Of a DNA stretch of 64,000 nt, positions 9,167-19,100 are shown in pieces. Location of the stretch: positions 1-64,000 of the forward strand of contig NZ_JACJJC010000009.1 of assembly GCF_016899755.1 (NCBI RefSeq). The letters run 5' to 3'. How positions within the stretch are numbered: position 1 is the first letter of the stretch; every line of letters starts with the position of its first letter. Source of the DNA: Sutterella massiliensis. Its GTDB lineage: Bacteria > Pseudomonadota > Gammaproteobacteria > Burkholderiales > Burkholderiaceae_F. The position numbers and the translations under genes were made by a program. Under the pieces are notes generated by a model. That model was not told the DNA's origin and did no database searches. It saw only the letters and a list, made by a program, of their open reading frames with translations.

Positions 9167-9514
9167 TTAGAACCCGTACTTTTCTGCTCGAACAGGTACT
9201 GCACTTCCATTTAGAAAAGCCCAAACATCGTCCGGCGTAAGGTCCAAAACCTCCTGCGTTCGGAGAAGTTGCTCGAATCGGGCGAACTTCTGTTTGTGAA
9301 GTCGCCGAGTCAACAGCCATGCCCCTTTCTCGTCGGACCAAATGAGTTTGGCGATGCCTCTTTTTTTGGAGACGAAAATACCGACTTCCCTGCCGGTATC
9401 GGGATCAATGAACAAACACGCCTGCGCGAAACGCGAGAGAGATGCATAGCCGCAACGCATGTCGACCGGCGCCAGGACGAGGGTAATGCGGCGAGAACCG
9501 ATGTCAAACATCAT
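9167..9514 (-). CDS. tnpB: IS66 accessory protein TnpB (Orf2)
   Basis: A 115-residue IS66 Orf2 protein. The characteristic blocks are present: VLAPVDMRCGYASLSRFAQA, then a V-x-I-F-V-S-KKRGIAKLIW segment (the family shows VFvfrgRrgdrvKlL) and WLLTRRLHKQKFA. It is of full family length. It overlaps tnpA by 4 bp (ATGA). The protein is needed for IS66 transposition but its biochemical role is not well defined. Confidence 0.85.
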   Translation of the reverse strand: MMFDIGSRRITLVLAPVDMRCGYASLSRFAQACLFIDPDTGREVGIFVSKKRGIAKLIWSDEKGAWLLTRRLHKQKFARFEQLLRTQEVLDLTPDDVWAFLNGSAVPVRAEKYGF

Positions 9515-9960
9515 GCAGCTCCCCCGCAGGCAACGAGCATCTGCATGGCGAGCAGTTCCGGCGACTTTGTCTCGAAGCTGATTTCCGTTCCGTTGGGCAG
9601 CTTCATTCGGAAATCTCGTTTAAGTCCGTCGGCGGCATAGAGCCTGCGGTCGCCCTTGGACGTCATGCAGGACAAATCTTGTGCAAGTTGGCCAACTTGA
9701 CCAATTTGTGGCTCTTTTGAGGACACTGCGCCGGCAACGCAGACATTCCCGCCGATCTGACGAATCGGAATCGGATCGTCGAATCCGTCCGGCGGATTCG
9801 GGATTATTTGCTCGAGTCGCTGAAATCGCTTGTAGTAGGTGTACACACAGGGCAGGCGGCCGTCGTCGGAAAACTCGACGAGGTGTTTGCGATAGAACTC
9901 GATTTTGGTGAGCCCGCTCCTAAGATAAGTTGCATGAGCGTGTTTCCAGGCGATTGCCAT
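9511..9960 (-). CDS. tnpA: IS66 TnpA-like protein
   Basis: A 149-residue protein at the 5' position of the IS66 gene set. The N-terminal half looks like a small DNA-binding unit (WKHAHATYLRSGLTKIEFYR), followed by a variable linker. The C-terminal RDFRMKLPNGTEISFE resembles the 'v.LPnG..i' end seen in IS66 TnpA proteins. Position and overlap with tnpB support the call more than sequence does. Confidence 0.65.
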   Translation of the reverse strand: MAIAWKHAHATYLRSGLTKIEFYRKHLVEFSDDGRLPCVYTYYKRFQRLEQIIPNPPDGFDDPIPIRQIGGNVCVAGAVSSKEPQIGQVGQLAQDLSCMTSKGDRRLYAADGLKRDFRMKLPNGTEISFETKSPELLAMQMLVACGGAA

Positions 9961-10093
9961 GTCGAACCTCCGAAAAGATTCCCACAGCGTATCGGCTGGG
10001 CGGTATTTGCGTTTTAAGTTATAGGAAGCTCACGACTCTGTCGTCCTCTTTGGATGATAGAGCAAATGTAACTGCTCAAAAAGGGAGCTCACC

Positions 10094-11611
10094 ATGACTT
10101 CGTCGTTCAATCGTCGCGACTTTCTTCATTCCGCCGGCCTGATCGGTCTTGCGACCGGCTTTTCGTCCGTTGCGCACGCCGCGCCTGCGGCAGAACTGCC
10201 CAAATGGGACGAGTCCGTCGACATTCTGGTTGTCGGCTCCGGCTTCGCGGGCCTTGCGGCTGCTTACGAAGCCAAAAAGGCCGGTGCCGATGTCCTCGTT
10301 CTTGAAAAGATGCAGACTCCGGGCGGCAATTCGGTTATTTGCGGCGGCGACATGTGCGCTGTGGGAACGCCGCAGTAGCTTTCGCACAACATCAAGGATT
10401 CGCCGGAAGATCTGGAGCGCGACATTCTCGTGAACGGTCTTTACCTCAACGATCCCGGCAAGGTGCGTTTTCTCGCTCAGCATGCCAAGAGCAATTACGT
10501 CTGGACTGTAAACGAACTCAAGGTCGAATGGGTCGACGGTATCGGCATGGAAGGCGGTCACTCGCATCCGCGCTCGCACACGACGAAGCAGGGCTCGGGG
10601 GCGGGCATTGTCACCAAGCAGCTCGCGCGGCTCCAGGAGATGGGCGTCAAGCCGAGAACCCGCTGCTTCGTTGACGAAATTGTTCGCGATGCAAGCGGTC
10701 GCGTTCGCGGACTCAAGGTCTACGAAGGGTACCGTTTCCCCAAGTTCGGTACGGGGCGCGTCAAGTACATCGAAGCGAAGAAGGCCGTCATTCTCTGTCA
10801 CGGCGGCTTCAGCGCCGACGTTGCGTACCGCATGCTTCAGGATCCGAAGCTTACCGACAAGTTCCAGACGACCAATCAGCCCGGCGCGACTTCCGAGCTT
10901 TGGCGCGAGGCGAGCCGCATCGGGGCGCTGGAGGTGCAGAACGACTGGATCCAGTGCACGCCTTGGAACAACGCGATTGAAAAGGGTATGGGCGTGAGCT
11001 GGTCGTTCGCACAGTATGTTGCCGGTGAATTCGGCGTGTGGGTAACGACGAAGGGCGAGCGTTTCGTCAACGAAAATGCCAATCGAAAGGTTCGAGCAGA
11101 TGCCATCTTGGTCGAGCAGGGTAAAGGTCTGCGCTGCATCGCCGTCGCCAATCTCGCTGCCGGTGCCGCGCTTGCTGAACGTCGCCCCGGTTTTGTCGAG
11201 AAATGCGTCAAGGACGGTCTTGTCAAGCAGTCCGATACGCTCGAAGCCATCGCATCCGCTTTCGGCATTGATGCGGCTGCGCTTAAGAAGACGATTGAAA
11301 CGTACAACGAAGGCGTTAAGGCCGGCAAAGACGCTCTCGGCAAAGACGTGAGTCGTGTCAAACCCATGACCGAGGGGCCCTGGCTCGCCATGGAAATGTC
11401 CCCCCGTATTCACCACTGTATGGGCGGCATCGTGACGAATCTGCGCTGCGAGGTTATCGATGTCAAGACGCTCAAGCCGATTCCGGGGCTTTATGCGGCT
11501 GGTGAAGCAACTTCGGGTGTGCACGGTGCCGTTCGTATGGGTACGAACGCGATTTTTGATTGTCTCGTTTTCGAGCGCGTCGCAGGGCTGTCGGCGGTTA
11601 AAGCGGCATAA
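10094..11611 (+). pseudogene. Tat-exported FAD-dependent fumarate-reductase-like flavoprotein, split by an in-frame TAG
   Basis: One reading frame runs from MTSSFNRRDFLHSAGLIG (twin-arginine signal, mature start near AAPAAELP) to the stop at 11611, broken only by a TAG at 10376-10378. Before it is the FAD-binding ILVVGSGFAGLAAAYEAKKA; after it come KDSPEDLERDIL, GATSELWREASRIGALEV, the strand VILCHGGFSADVAYRM and the C-terminal IPGLYAAGEATSGVHGA. The intact paralogue at 57568-59133 aligns across the break, with a sense residue opposite the TAG (CAG to TAG would explain it). These proteins reduce fumarate-like enoates in the periplasm using electrons from cytochromes or the quinone pool. Upstream a ribosome site (gggag) is present. 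A real nonsense mutation, readthrough or sequence error are all possible. Confidence 0.85.
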
Positions 11612-11628
11612 GCGCTTGTAAGCAAAAG

Positions 11629-11676
11629 AGCACGGAGGGCCGAAAGCATTTCGCTTGCGGCCCTCTGCGTGCTTTG
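11629..11676. terminator. Convergent-gene terminator
   Basis: agcacggagggccg pairs with cggccctctgcgtgct, closing between the converging flavoprotein (plus) and aminotransferase (minus) genes. A short T-containing tail follows on the plus side. Confidence 0.75.
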
Positions 11677-11703
11677 ATTTACCTTAGTCAGCTGCCGAAT
11701 TTT

Positions 11704-12831
11704 TCAGACCCAGCCCTTCTTGCGGAAGTCGCGCATCACGGCGGCGATGCGGCGCATGTCGTCGGGCATCGCGAGCGAGAGACGGCACCAGCCGTCGGCT
11801 GGCGGGAAGGGACGGCCGACGAGAATGCCTTCGGCCTTCATGCGGTCGGCAAAAGCGGCAAGCGGGGCCTTGAGGTTGAAGAAGACGAAGTTCGTTTCGC
11901 TCGGGAGGTGTTCGAGCTTGAGTTCGTCGAGGACGTCAACGAGGACCTTCTTGGCTTCCTTGTTCGTATTCTTCGAAAGCGCAATGAATTCTTGGTCGTT
12001 GAGTTCTGCGAGCGCAGCTTCGATCGCCGGGACGTTCATGAAGATGTCGTAGGCGATGTGTTCGTGCACGCGTTTGGCGGTTTCGGGGTGTGCGTAGGCG
12101 TAGCCGAGACGCAGACCCGCCATCCCGAAAAGCTTCGAGAAGGTCTTCAAAACGATGACGTTCTTGAGGCCTTCGGCGACAAGCGTTGCCGTCGAAACGA
12201 AGCGCTTGTCCTCAACAAATTCGCCGTAGGCTTCGTCAACAAGGAAGAGGACGCCCGGTTCCGCACGGATCCAGTCGTTCAGGGGCTTCGAGTCGACGAT
12301 CGTGCCCGTCGGGTTGTTCGGGTTCACGAAGTAGACGATGGACTTCCCCTTGTGGGCCTTCACGGCGGCCTTCATGGCGTCAATGTCGATCGACCAGTTC
12401 GGGCCCATCTTTACTTTCGTCACCTTCATCTTGTTGCGAACGGCGCACATCTCGCCGTCGCTGTAGGTGAGTTCGGGGATGACGAGCTGGACGCCCGGTT
12501 CGTTGAAGGCTTCGATCGACGCACGGATCGCTTCGGCCGAACCCTGCGAAAGCGTGATGTTTTCGGGCTTGCCGCCGATAAAGTCTGCGCAGGCCTTGCG
12601 CAGCGTTTCAACGCGAACGAACGGATAACGATTGCAGTTGGCAGCGGACGCCGCGACGGCTTCGCGGGCCTTTTGGCTCAGGCCAAGCGGATTTTCATTG
12701 AAGCTTGCGATAATGGGGCCGTTGGCGGGGGCGCTCGGTGCAGGGGCGGCGTTGGCCATGCGGGCGGGAGCGGCGGCAGCGGCGGCCGTGCCGAGCGCTG
12801 CGGAAATAAGCGTGCGTCGCGAAATGTTCAT
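11704..12831 (-). CDS. Tat-signal PLP aminotransferase (class I/II, HisC-like)
   Basis: A 375-residue fold-type I aminotransferase. The start was placed at the ATG at 12831 (MNISRRTLISAALGTA) because GAGGAA lies just upstream and the protein then opens with a twin-arginine motif and Ala-rich signal ending near ANAAPAP. The core resembles histidinol-phosphate aminotransferase: FNENPLGLS, NRYPFVRVETLRKAC, FVNPNNPTGTIVDS, FLVDEAYGEFVE and the PLP-lysine block LKTFSKLFGMAGLRLGYA, then ETNFVFFNL and the substrate arginine region WCRLSLAMPDD. An exported aminotransferase is unusual, because PLP and amino donors are cytoplasmic; Tat export would allow cofactor loading first. Substrate is unknown. 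Confidence 0.85.
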   Translation of the reverse strand: MNISRRTLISAALGTAAAAAAPARMANAAPAPSAPANGPIIASFNENPLGLSQKAREAVAASAANCNRYPFVRVETLRKACADFIGGKPENITLSQGSAEAIRASIEAFNEPGVQLVIPELTYSDGEMCAVRNKMKVTKVKMGPNWSIDIDAMKAAVKAHKGKSIVYFVNPNNPTGTIVDSKPLNDWIRAEPGVLFLVDEAYGEFVEDKRFVSTATLVAEGLKNVIVLKTFSKLFGMAGLRLGYAYAHPETAKRVHEHIAYDIFMNVPAIEAALAELNDQEFIALSKNTNKEAKKVLVDVLDELKLEHLPSETNFVFFNLKAPLAAFADRMKAEGILVGRPFPPADGWCRLSLAMPDDMRRIAAVMRDFRKKGWV

Positions 12832-13060
12832 GATCGTTCCTCTTTCGTTATCCGTTGCTTGGGGCATTCTGTTGCGGTACCCCACTGAATTAATATTGCA
12901 TCGCATGTGCGTGCTCGAGCGACGCAGGCAGTATTAAAAGCTCACCTTGTTGCTTGAGTGCAGTCGCTGTCGGGCGAAGTCCCTACGGTATTTATCCGAG
13001 AGGAGTGAGCTGATTGGACTAGACCGATTAGGGCGTTGCTTCTCTTCAGGATCTCAACGT

Positions 13061-13384
13061 ATGCACGAATGCTTTTCTCCGCTTTCTTCTCACCTGCCAT
13101 CATTTCGAGTTGCTGCTTTTTTGCTCGCGCTTCTGCCGACGGTTGTTTCAATCGCTTCTGCAGCAGCGCTATCCGATGACTTTGAAGAAAGCGAATTCTC
13201 TGGGCGTGAGCGTGCCGGCGTCATGAGCGAGTACATCACGCCGGAATGTGAAACGATTCGAGACCTGAGCTTTGACGGCTACTACGACAGTGAGGGAGAA
13301 AGCAGTTCTGAGAACGGCATGGAGGAGTTCATCTCGCCTGAGTGCGAAGACTGCGAGGACGTGCGGGAGGATTATTACGATTGA
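13061..13384 (+). CDS. Small acidic secreted protein with an internal duplication
   Basis: Predicted 107 residues if started at the ATG at 13061 (MHECFSPLSSHLPSFRVAAF); an upstream start at 12947 is less likely. A hydrophobic signal segment (AAFLLALLPTVVSIASAAA) is followed by a very acidic mature part. Two related units are seen: EYITPECETIRDLSFDGYYD and EFISPECEDCEDVREDYYD. The shared pattern E-aromatic-I-S/T-PECE...D-YYD, with Cys in both, suggests a duplicated short motif. No known family comes to mind. Ribosome site is weak, so gene reality is moderate. Confidence 0.5.
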   Translation: MHECFSPLSSHLPSFRVAAFLLALLPTVVSIASAAALSDDFEESEFSGRERAGVMSEYITPECETIRDLSFDGYYDSEGESSSENGMEEFISPECEDCEDVREDYYD

Positions 13385-13475
13385 AGTGAAGCAGAAACTG
13401 CATCTGGAAGAACGGTGCCGGCGAAGTGTTGGGATCTCACCGGCACAGGAAAGAAGAATTGAATTGGTCTTTCGA

Positions 13476-14165
13476 TCAGCTCGCACCGCCCGTTTTTCGG
13501 AACCGGCGGATCGATGAGATCACGACACCTTCGATGTTGAAGTCGTCATAAGGGGTCGGATAGATGACGGGGTAGCCCGCTGCCGCATTTTCCGGGTGAA
13601 GCTCGGGTTTGCCGTCCGTGTAGCGCAGGCGTTTGATCGTGAAGTCGCCGTGGAGGTACGCGAGCACGATGTCGCCCGCACGCGCTTCTACGGCGCGGTC
13701 TACGGCGAGGATGTCGCCTTCGAAAATACCGGAGTCAATCATCGAGTCGCCGGCCGCCCGCACGAGAATCGTCGCGTCGGCGTGGCGAACAACCAGGTCG
13801 AAGATCGAGATTTCTTCGGCCGAGTAATCAAGGGCGGGCGAGGGGAAGCCGCACTGCGCGGACATGAGGTCAGGCGATTCGATCGTACGGTCGTGCTCGA
13901 CGACGGGCCTCACGAATTCGGCTTCGTTGATCGGATCGAACCCGAGGGGCAGGGCCTTGTTGTTGGCAGCCCGAGGCGCGAGCGCACGGTCGACGAGGTC
14001 GCGCACGAAGCTGCTGCCGCCTTTCTCGCGGCAGAACTCGTAGACCTCGGGCTTGACGCGAATCGTGATGCGCTTCGTGAGGGTATCGGTCTCCTTGGGG
14101 CGGCCTGCGCCCGGACGAGCGCCACCCCAGTTCGGGGACGGATTGTGAGTGATTGAACGTGACAT
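13476..14165 (-). CDS. UmuD-like self-cleaving S24 peptidase with an N-terminal DNA-binding-like extension
   Basis: A 229-residue protein. The C-terminal part is UmuD/LexA: cleavage region AQCGFPSPALDY (Cys-Gly bond as in UmuD), serine block AAGDSMIDSGIFEGDILAVD and lysine block GDIVLAYLHGDFTIKRLRY, which form the Ser/Lys dyad. Unlike UmuD, about 90 residues precede this, including NWGGARPGAGRPKETDTLTK and RITIRVKPEVYEFCREKGGS, which look like a ribbon-helix-helix or short DNA-binding part. So it could be both repressor and polymerase partner. I chose the ATG at 14165; other starts at 14216 or 14225 are possible, and none has a strong ribosome site. It is divergent from umuC rather than in a umuDC operon. 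Confidence 0.8.
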   Translation of the reverse strand: MSRSITHNPSPNWGGARPGAGRPKETDTLTKRITIRVKPEVYEFCREKGGSSFVRDLVDRALAPRAANNKALPLGFDPINEAEFVRPVVEHDRTIESPDLMSAQCGFPSPALDYSAEEISIFDLVVRHADATILVRAAGDSMIDSGIFEGDILAVDRAVEARAGDIVLAYLHGDFTIKRLRYTDGKPELHPENAAAGYPVIYPTPYDDFNIEGVVISSIRRFRKTGGAS

Positions 14166-14357
14166 AAACGATGGTTCTGCTGCGCGAAAACCGGTGTTTT
14201 CACACAGGGCCTTCATAGAGTTCAAATGCTGTCGCCCAGCCCAATTTACTTGATTGGCTGCCGCAATTCAAGATGATTGGAGACGGACGGCGAAAAGGTA
14301 TCTCTGATTAACACGGGGCACTTTGAAAGTGCGACTGACGTTGATAGGCATAGACTT

Positions 14358-14378
14358 TGTCATAATGGCTGTCATAAT
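14358..14378. repeat. Direct repeat between the divergent umuD-like and umuC genes
   Basis: tgtcataat occurs twice (14358-14366 and 14370-14378) at a 12-base step in the short divergent intergenic region. No CTGT-N8-ACAG LexA box is visible. The repeats could be operator half-sites for the UmuD-like repressor, and each contains a -10-like cataat. Confidence 0.4.
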
Positions 14379-14410
14379 TCAAGTTGAAATACGTCAGTCA
14401 ACCTAAAGCC

Positions 14411-15706
14411 ATGCCGATCATCATGCACATCGACGGAAATTCGTTTTACTGCAGCGCAGAGCGTGTTTTTCGTCCCGAACTCCGCAAAAAGCCCGTTGTG
14501 GTCCTGAGCAACAACGACGGCTGCGTCGTTGCGCTCACGAAGGAAGCCAAGGCGCTTGGGCTGAAGCGCGGTACGCCGTACTTCAAAGTACGCGGCCTCT
14601 GCAAAGCCAAGGGCGTTGCGGTGCTCTCGTCCAATTACGAGCTCTATCAGTCGATGTCCGGGCGCTTTCAGCGCACCGTCGCCGACATGGTGCCGCGCAT
14701 GGAGTCCTATTCGATCGACGAAGTCTTCTGCGACCTCACCGGCATCGCAGACAAGGAGCCCGAGAAACTCACGGAACTCGCGCAAGCCGTTCGCGCACGC
14801 GTGCTCAAGTGGACGGGAATCCCGACCTGTGCGGGTATTGCGCCCACGAAGACGCTCGCGAAGCTCTGCGACCATTTCGCGAAAACCTTTCCCGTCTACG
14901 GCGGCGTCGTCAATTGGCTGGCGCTTTCACCCGCTCGTCGGGAAAAGGCGCTTGCAATTACGCCCGTCAAGGAAATCTGGGGCATCGGCGGGCGGACGCG
15001 GGAAAAGCTCGAAGGGATGCGCATTCGGACGGCGCTTGATTTCACACGGATGAATCCGTACGTCGTGCGGCGGCACTTCGGCGTGACGCTTGAGCGGACG
15101 CTGCGGGAAATGAATGGGGTTGCCTGCTTGCCGTTTGAAGAAAACGCCAGGGCGCGTCAGCAGATTTTGCGCTCGAGAAGTTTCGCAAAGCCCTGTTCGG
15201 ACCTGGCAGCCATCGTCACTGCAGCTTCGGTTCACATGACGGAGGCCGTGCGTACGCTGCGCCGCCAGAAGTGTGCAGCGAAGACCGTAGGCGTTCTTTT
15301 TCACACGGATCCTTTCCGTCAGGACCTGCCGCAATACGGGTGTACGCCTGCGAAGGCACTTGAAATCCCGAGCGCGGACATTCTGACGCTCACGAGCGCA
15401 GCGGTTGAACTTGTCAACACTTGGTGGCGGCCGGGGTTTGAATACAAGAAGGCGGGCGTCTACCTCACGGACCTCGTGCCCGCAGGCGAAACCTTCATGC
15501 CCGAAACGCTCTTTTGCAGCGAGGATCCGGAAAAGCTCGAGCGGCGAGAACGGGTGCAGTGCGCGATCGACGAGCTCGCTCGGCGATTTGGGAAGAACAT
15601 TGTTGTGCCGGCCTCAACAAAACTTGCGGCCGGCTGGGAGATGAAGCGCGACTTGCTCTCGCCCTGCTGTACGACGCGCATTGAGGATATCTTGGCGGTG
15701 TCTTGA
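14411..15706 (+). CDS. umuC: Translesion DNA polymerase V subunit UmuC
   Basis: A 431-residue Y-family polymerase. The ATG at 14411 gives [20 protein letters not shown], the UmuC N-terminus with the first catalytic Asp. Next come [20 protein letters not shown], the [10 protein letters not shown] block with the second catalytic acidic pair, the thumb helix-hairpin-helix [20 protein letters not shown], and the little-finger domain. The C-terminal part, DUF4113-like, reads [20 protein letters not shown]. Length is normal for UmuC (about 420). Together with the UmuD-like protein it would copy damaged DNA in an error-prone way. The adjacent Zorya system makes this a damage-and-defence neighbourhood. 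Confidence 0.92.
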   Translation: MPIIMHIDGNSFYCSAERVFRPELRKKPVVVLSNNDGCVVALTKEAKALGLKRGTPYFKVRGLCKAKGVAVLSSNYELYQSMSGRFQRTVADMVPRMESYSIDEVFCDLTGIADKEPEKLTELAQAVRARVLKWTGIPTCAGIAPTKTLAKLCDHFAKTFPVYGGVVNWLALSPARREKALAITPVKEIWGIGGRTREKLEGMRIRTALDFTRMNPYVVRRHFGVTLERTLREMNGVACLPFEENARARQQILRSRSFAKPCSDLAAIVTAASVHMTEAVRTLRRQKCAAKTVGVLFHTDPFRQDLPQYGCTPAKALEIPSADILTLTSAAVELVNTWWRPGFEYKKAGVYLTDLVPAGETFMPETLFCSEDPEKLERRERVQCAIDELARRFGKNIVVPASTKLAAGWEMKRDLLSPCCTTRIEDILAVS

Positions 15707-15856
15707 GATCGGAAGAGTCTCAGTGAGCTCTCAGCGCATTTTCTCCTCTGAATGTGGCCGATACAACAGGCTCGCCGTGTTCGCGTTCGGTTTTTCGACG
15801 TTGGGCCCCACTCACTCAGGATGCTCGTTCAGAAGTTTTTCAACGAAAGCGTGGTC

Positions 15857-16048
15857 TTACGCCGAAAGGTCCAAAGGCGGGTGAGGCTTATTGCGCTCGG
15901 CAGCTTCAAGGACGGCAAGTGCACACTCATGCACCGCCATGGCGGCAAATTCATGAATGGATAGCCCAAGGTGCTTCGCTGCCTTTGCAACAACAGCGTA
16001 GGCAGTTGGGCTCAATACGATTTCAAGCGTATTCTCGAAAGTCGACAT
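15857..16048 (-). CDS. Small helical protein, possibly antitoxin-like
   Basis: A 63-residue protein from the ATG at 16048 (MSTFENTLEIVLSPTAYAVV), just downstream of zorD on the same strand. The pattern of a short N-terminal strand followed by AKAAKHLGLSIHEFAAMAVH and an Ala/Glu-rich helix resembles ribbon-helix-helix antitoxins of the DUF1778/HicB-tail type, but no toxin partner is visible. It could be co-transcribed with zorABCD. Function is not established. Confidence 0.5.
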   Translation of the reverse strand: MSTFENTLEIVLSPTAYAVVAKAAKHLGLSIHEFAAMAVHECALAVLEAAERNKPHPPLDLSA

Positions 16049-16104
16049 CGTTGGGTTTCTCTTCAAGATATGGGGCACGAGCAGGCATATCGGCGGAATG
16101 CGCT

Positions 16105-19100
16105 TCAGAGAGTGGTTGCTTCTGAAGCTCTCGAATCATCAGCTTGTCCGAACACGGCCTTCATAAGTTCTGCTTCGTCTGCATCGCTATAAGTCGGCAT
16201 GAGAACATTGCGGCTCATTTCACGTTTGTTCGTGAGGAATCGATCCAAAATAGCGTCAAAAGATGAATCGGATGCAACGTTTGTACCGTCATAGACAGCA
16301 AGCGGAATGTGTACGAAAACCTTCGGCGCTTTCTGCCCGATGCGGTAGACGCGGTCGCTGGCTTGATCTTCGACGGCCGGGTTCCACCAGCGTTCAAGGT
16401 GGATCACGTGGTTTGCGGCGGTGAGCGTAATGCCGGTACTCGCTGCTCGGATTGAGAGCACGAGCACGTCAAAACCCGGCGCGCTGTTCTGGAAGCGATT
16501 CACGACAGCCTGTCGAGCCGGTCCAGACATGCTGCCGTAGATCGCATCAGGTAGCTCTTCAAGTCCGTAGCGCACGCGAATAGCTCGCGCGATGGCGTGA
16601 AGGACTGCGAGACGATTGACGAAAACGATTGCCTTCTCGCCTTTGGCCTTGATGTCGTCAAGGATCTGGAAGAACGCTGTGAGACGAGCGGAACTACGAA
16701 TAACGTCGTCTGTGATCTCAAGGTCGTCGTCGATTACCTCAGGCAGAAGGGAAATGCTTGCAAGCTGATGAAGAGCGCGGAGAGCATCACCTTTCTTGCC
16801 GCTTTTCTTGAGGCGCAGCGCTTCACTGTAGGCGTTGTGTTGCTCGGGCGGCATGCTGACAGGAAGAACGTGGACTTCCTTCTCGGGGAGCGCTTTGAGT
16901 CGCTCGGTCTTGAGGCGGCGCAGCATTAGTTTCACTGGCGTTTTGTCTTTGGTGGGAAAGTCACCGGTGAGCCACTTGTGGAGCGTGCGGCCCGCTTCAA
17001 GCGGATTTTCACAGCGAACAAAACGCGTGGAAAATTCGGCGAGCGACCCCATGCAGCCCGGCACAACCGCGTCGAGAATCGACCAAAGGTCCGTGAGCGA
17101 GTTCTCAACGGGCGTCCCCGTGAGTGCCAACACAAAATTCGACTTAAGCGACTTCGCCGTTTCCGTAAGAAGTGCTGTGGGCGTCTTGATGCGCTGCGCT
17201 TCGTCAAAGACGATGAGCCCCCACTGGATGCCCAAGAAAAGTTCGATCTTGTCGCGCATCGTCTCATAGGATGCAACTGCCCAAGTGTGGCTTTCGATCT
17301 CGGTCTTGCGCTCGGAAACCGGACGCGAGAGGAGTTCCTTGGCGTGTTGGCTCGTTAGAACGAGAGGAGGAGGGAAGCTACCGTCAAAATAGCTTTTGGC
17401 CTCCTGTACCCAGTTCCGAACGAGGCCGGCCGGTGCAACGACGAGCGCGGGCGCCGGGTCGTCCCCTTCCGCGCGACCCTGATGGTCGGCGATCCACTTC
17501 AGAAACGAGAGACATTGGAAAGTTTTCCCGAGTCCCATGTCGTCGGCCAAAAGAGCCCCTGGAATACCGCGCTGCCAGAGGTCCTGCAGCCAGTCGAGTG
17601 CTTCTCGCTGGTGAGGAAGGAGGGCAAAACCCGGCGCAAAGCCCGCAACCTCTGGCGAGTAGGCCGGGCGCGGCTTGATTTCGGCAAGGTAGTTAAGCTG
17701 TTCGATGTTGTCGGAGATGATGGGACCAAAACGAACTTCGGGTACCGAATTTTCGTCTTGCTTCTTATCCTTCTTTTCAGGGCGTTCGTTCTCATCATCT
17801 CGATCGCGCAGCGCTTCATCCGGTTGTACTTCAGCAGCGGGCGAAACTTCTTCGAGGAAGCTTTTGAGGGCTTCAATGTCGATCTCGTCGATTTCGAACT
17901 CAGTACCCTCAAAAGCGACATGAGAATTGCCGCAGCGGCGCGCTTCATCGATCTTCTTCAAGAGCGACTTGACGCTTTCGGTCGTCACGGGGAATGGCTT
18001 CCCGGCGATCGTCATGACGTAGTGCGCTTCGCCATCGCCAAACCAGTTTGTCTTGATGGGCGTGACAAACCCGCAGTGTTTCGGCGACCAAGGGCCAAAA
18101 GCAGAAACACGCTGCGAGAGGAATTCGGGGGTTTCGAAGAAAACGCGCCCGAGACGGTCTTCCCAATCGGCCGCCTGTCCCGACGTCGAATCGTTTTCGA
18201 GCACATCGAGTAACGCCTTACGCGGGTTGGCGGCAAAAGCGGCACGCTCTTTGGGCGAACCCTTTGACTTCTCTGCAATTACCGACAGTACGGAACGAAC
18301 TTCTCGTGTGAGGAGGAGGTATGTGCCGTTGCCGAGCGAAAACGTCTTCGGAAGCGTCTTCGATTTGCTGACGAGAATGCGCAGATCGCGAGTCTGTCTC
18401 GGTGTGAGAAGCGATTTGAACTTACGCTCTTCCCCTTCAGCTTTGTATTCGGGACGAAGAATGACGGGCTGGATCTCACCCGTTTCCGGATCAAGTTCAA
18501 TTGAAAGTTGATTCGCTGTAAGAAGCCGCATGCGGCCAGCAGCCGAGGCTGCGCCCGGGATGCCCGTTGCGCGGAGGATCTCGGATGCAGACGCGAAGGC
18601 AATACGCCGATCGTTCTGCTCGGCGGATGCCGACACTGATACGCTGTTGCAGTTGCTTACAGCATCAAGTGCCATGAAGATCGAGGGCGAAAGCAAGTGC
18701 GTGGTGCGCGAGCGCTTGAAGAGCATGCCTTCGAGAGTCCCGAAAACTGCGCGGTCTTCACGGCGGACGGTAACCTTAAAGGTGAAGTCCTTTTCCCCAG
18801 GGATGCCGCGCTGCTCTATATCGAGCGAAAGAGAGCCGTCGGGCGAAAGCCTGAGCGCATGGATGTCGCTTTCAGCGAGCCCTGCGAGCACGATATCCGG
18901 GACCGTGAGTGTTTTTCTCGCGTCGTCGAGCATTGCGAGGTCGTTAGCGAGGCGTTCGCCGAGCTTTTGAATGGTTCCCCAGGTCGCTTGAGGTGCAAAG
19001 CGGGCCCAGTCTTCAAAGACAGGAACGTCGCCTCGCTCGTTTTGAAGCTGGAGCTGAAGAGCCCAGGCGCAATGCGTCTGTTGGCAAAACTTTTCGTAAA

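Larger units (their letters stand above)
6691..10020 (-). mobile_element. IS66-type insertion sequence (approximate limits)
   Basis: Three genes in the usual IS66 order on the minus strand (tnpA, tnpB, tnpC) form one element. tnpA and tnpB overlap by 4 bp. The limits are approximate: I could not read the terminal inverted repeats or a target duplication. The left limit is set by the IS3 remnant and the hairpin at 6697-6740. The right limit lies about 70 bp before the flavoprotein start at 10094, so the element sits close enough to influence that gene's promoter. Confidence 0.75.

Noticed and set aside
10376..10378. TAG as pyrrolysine or other recoding in the flavoprotein
   Set aside because: No pyl genes are seen, the intact paralogue has an ordinary residue there, and the lineage is not known to use pyrrolysine; a nonsense mutation or error is simpler.
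10076..11524. Long minus-strand open frame opposite the flavoprotein
   Set aside because: A shadow of the high-GC coding strand; it lacks domains and is low in hydrophobic periodicity, while the plus strand is clearly a flavoprotein.
11674..12888. Long plus-strand open frame opposite the aminotransferase
   Set aside because: Antisense shadow with no motifs; the minus strand has a complete aminotransferase with ribosome site.
14226..14410. LexA SOS box before umuC
   Set aside because: No CTGT-N8-ACAG match was found; only tgtcataat direct repeats.
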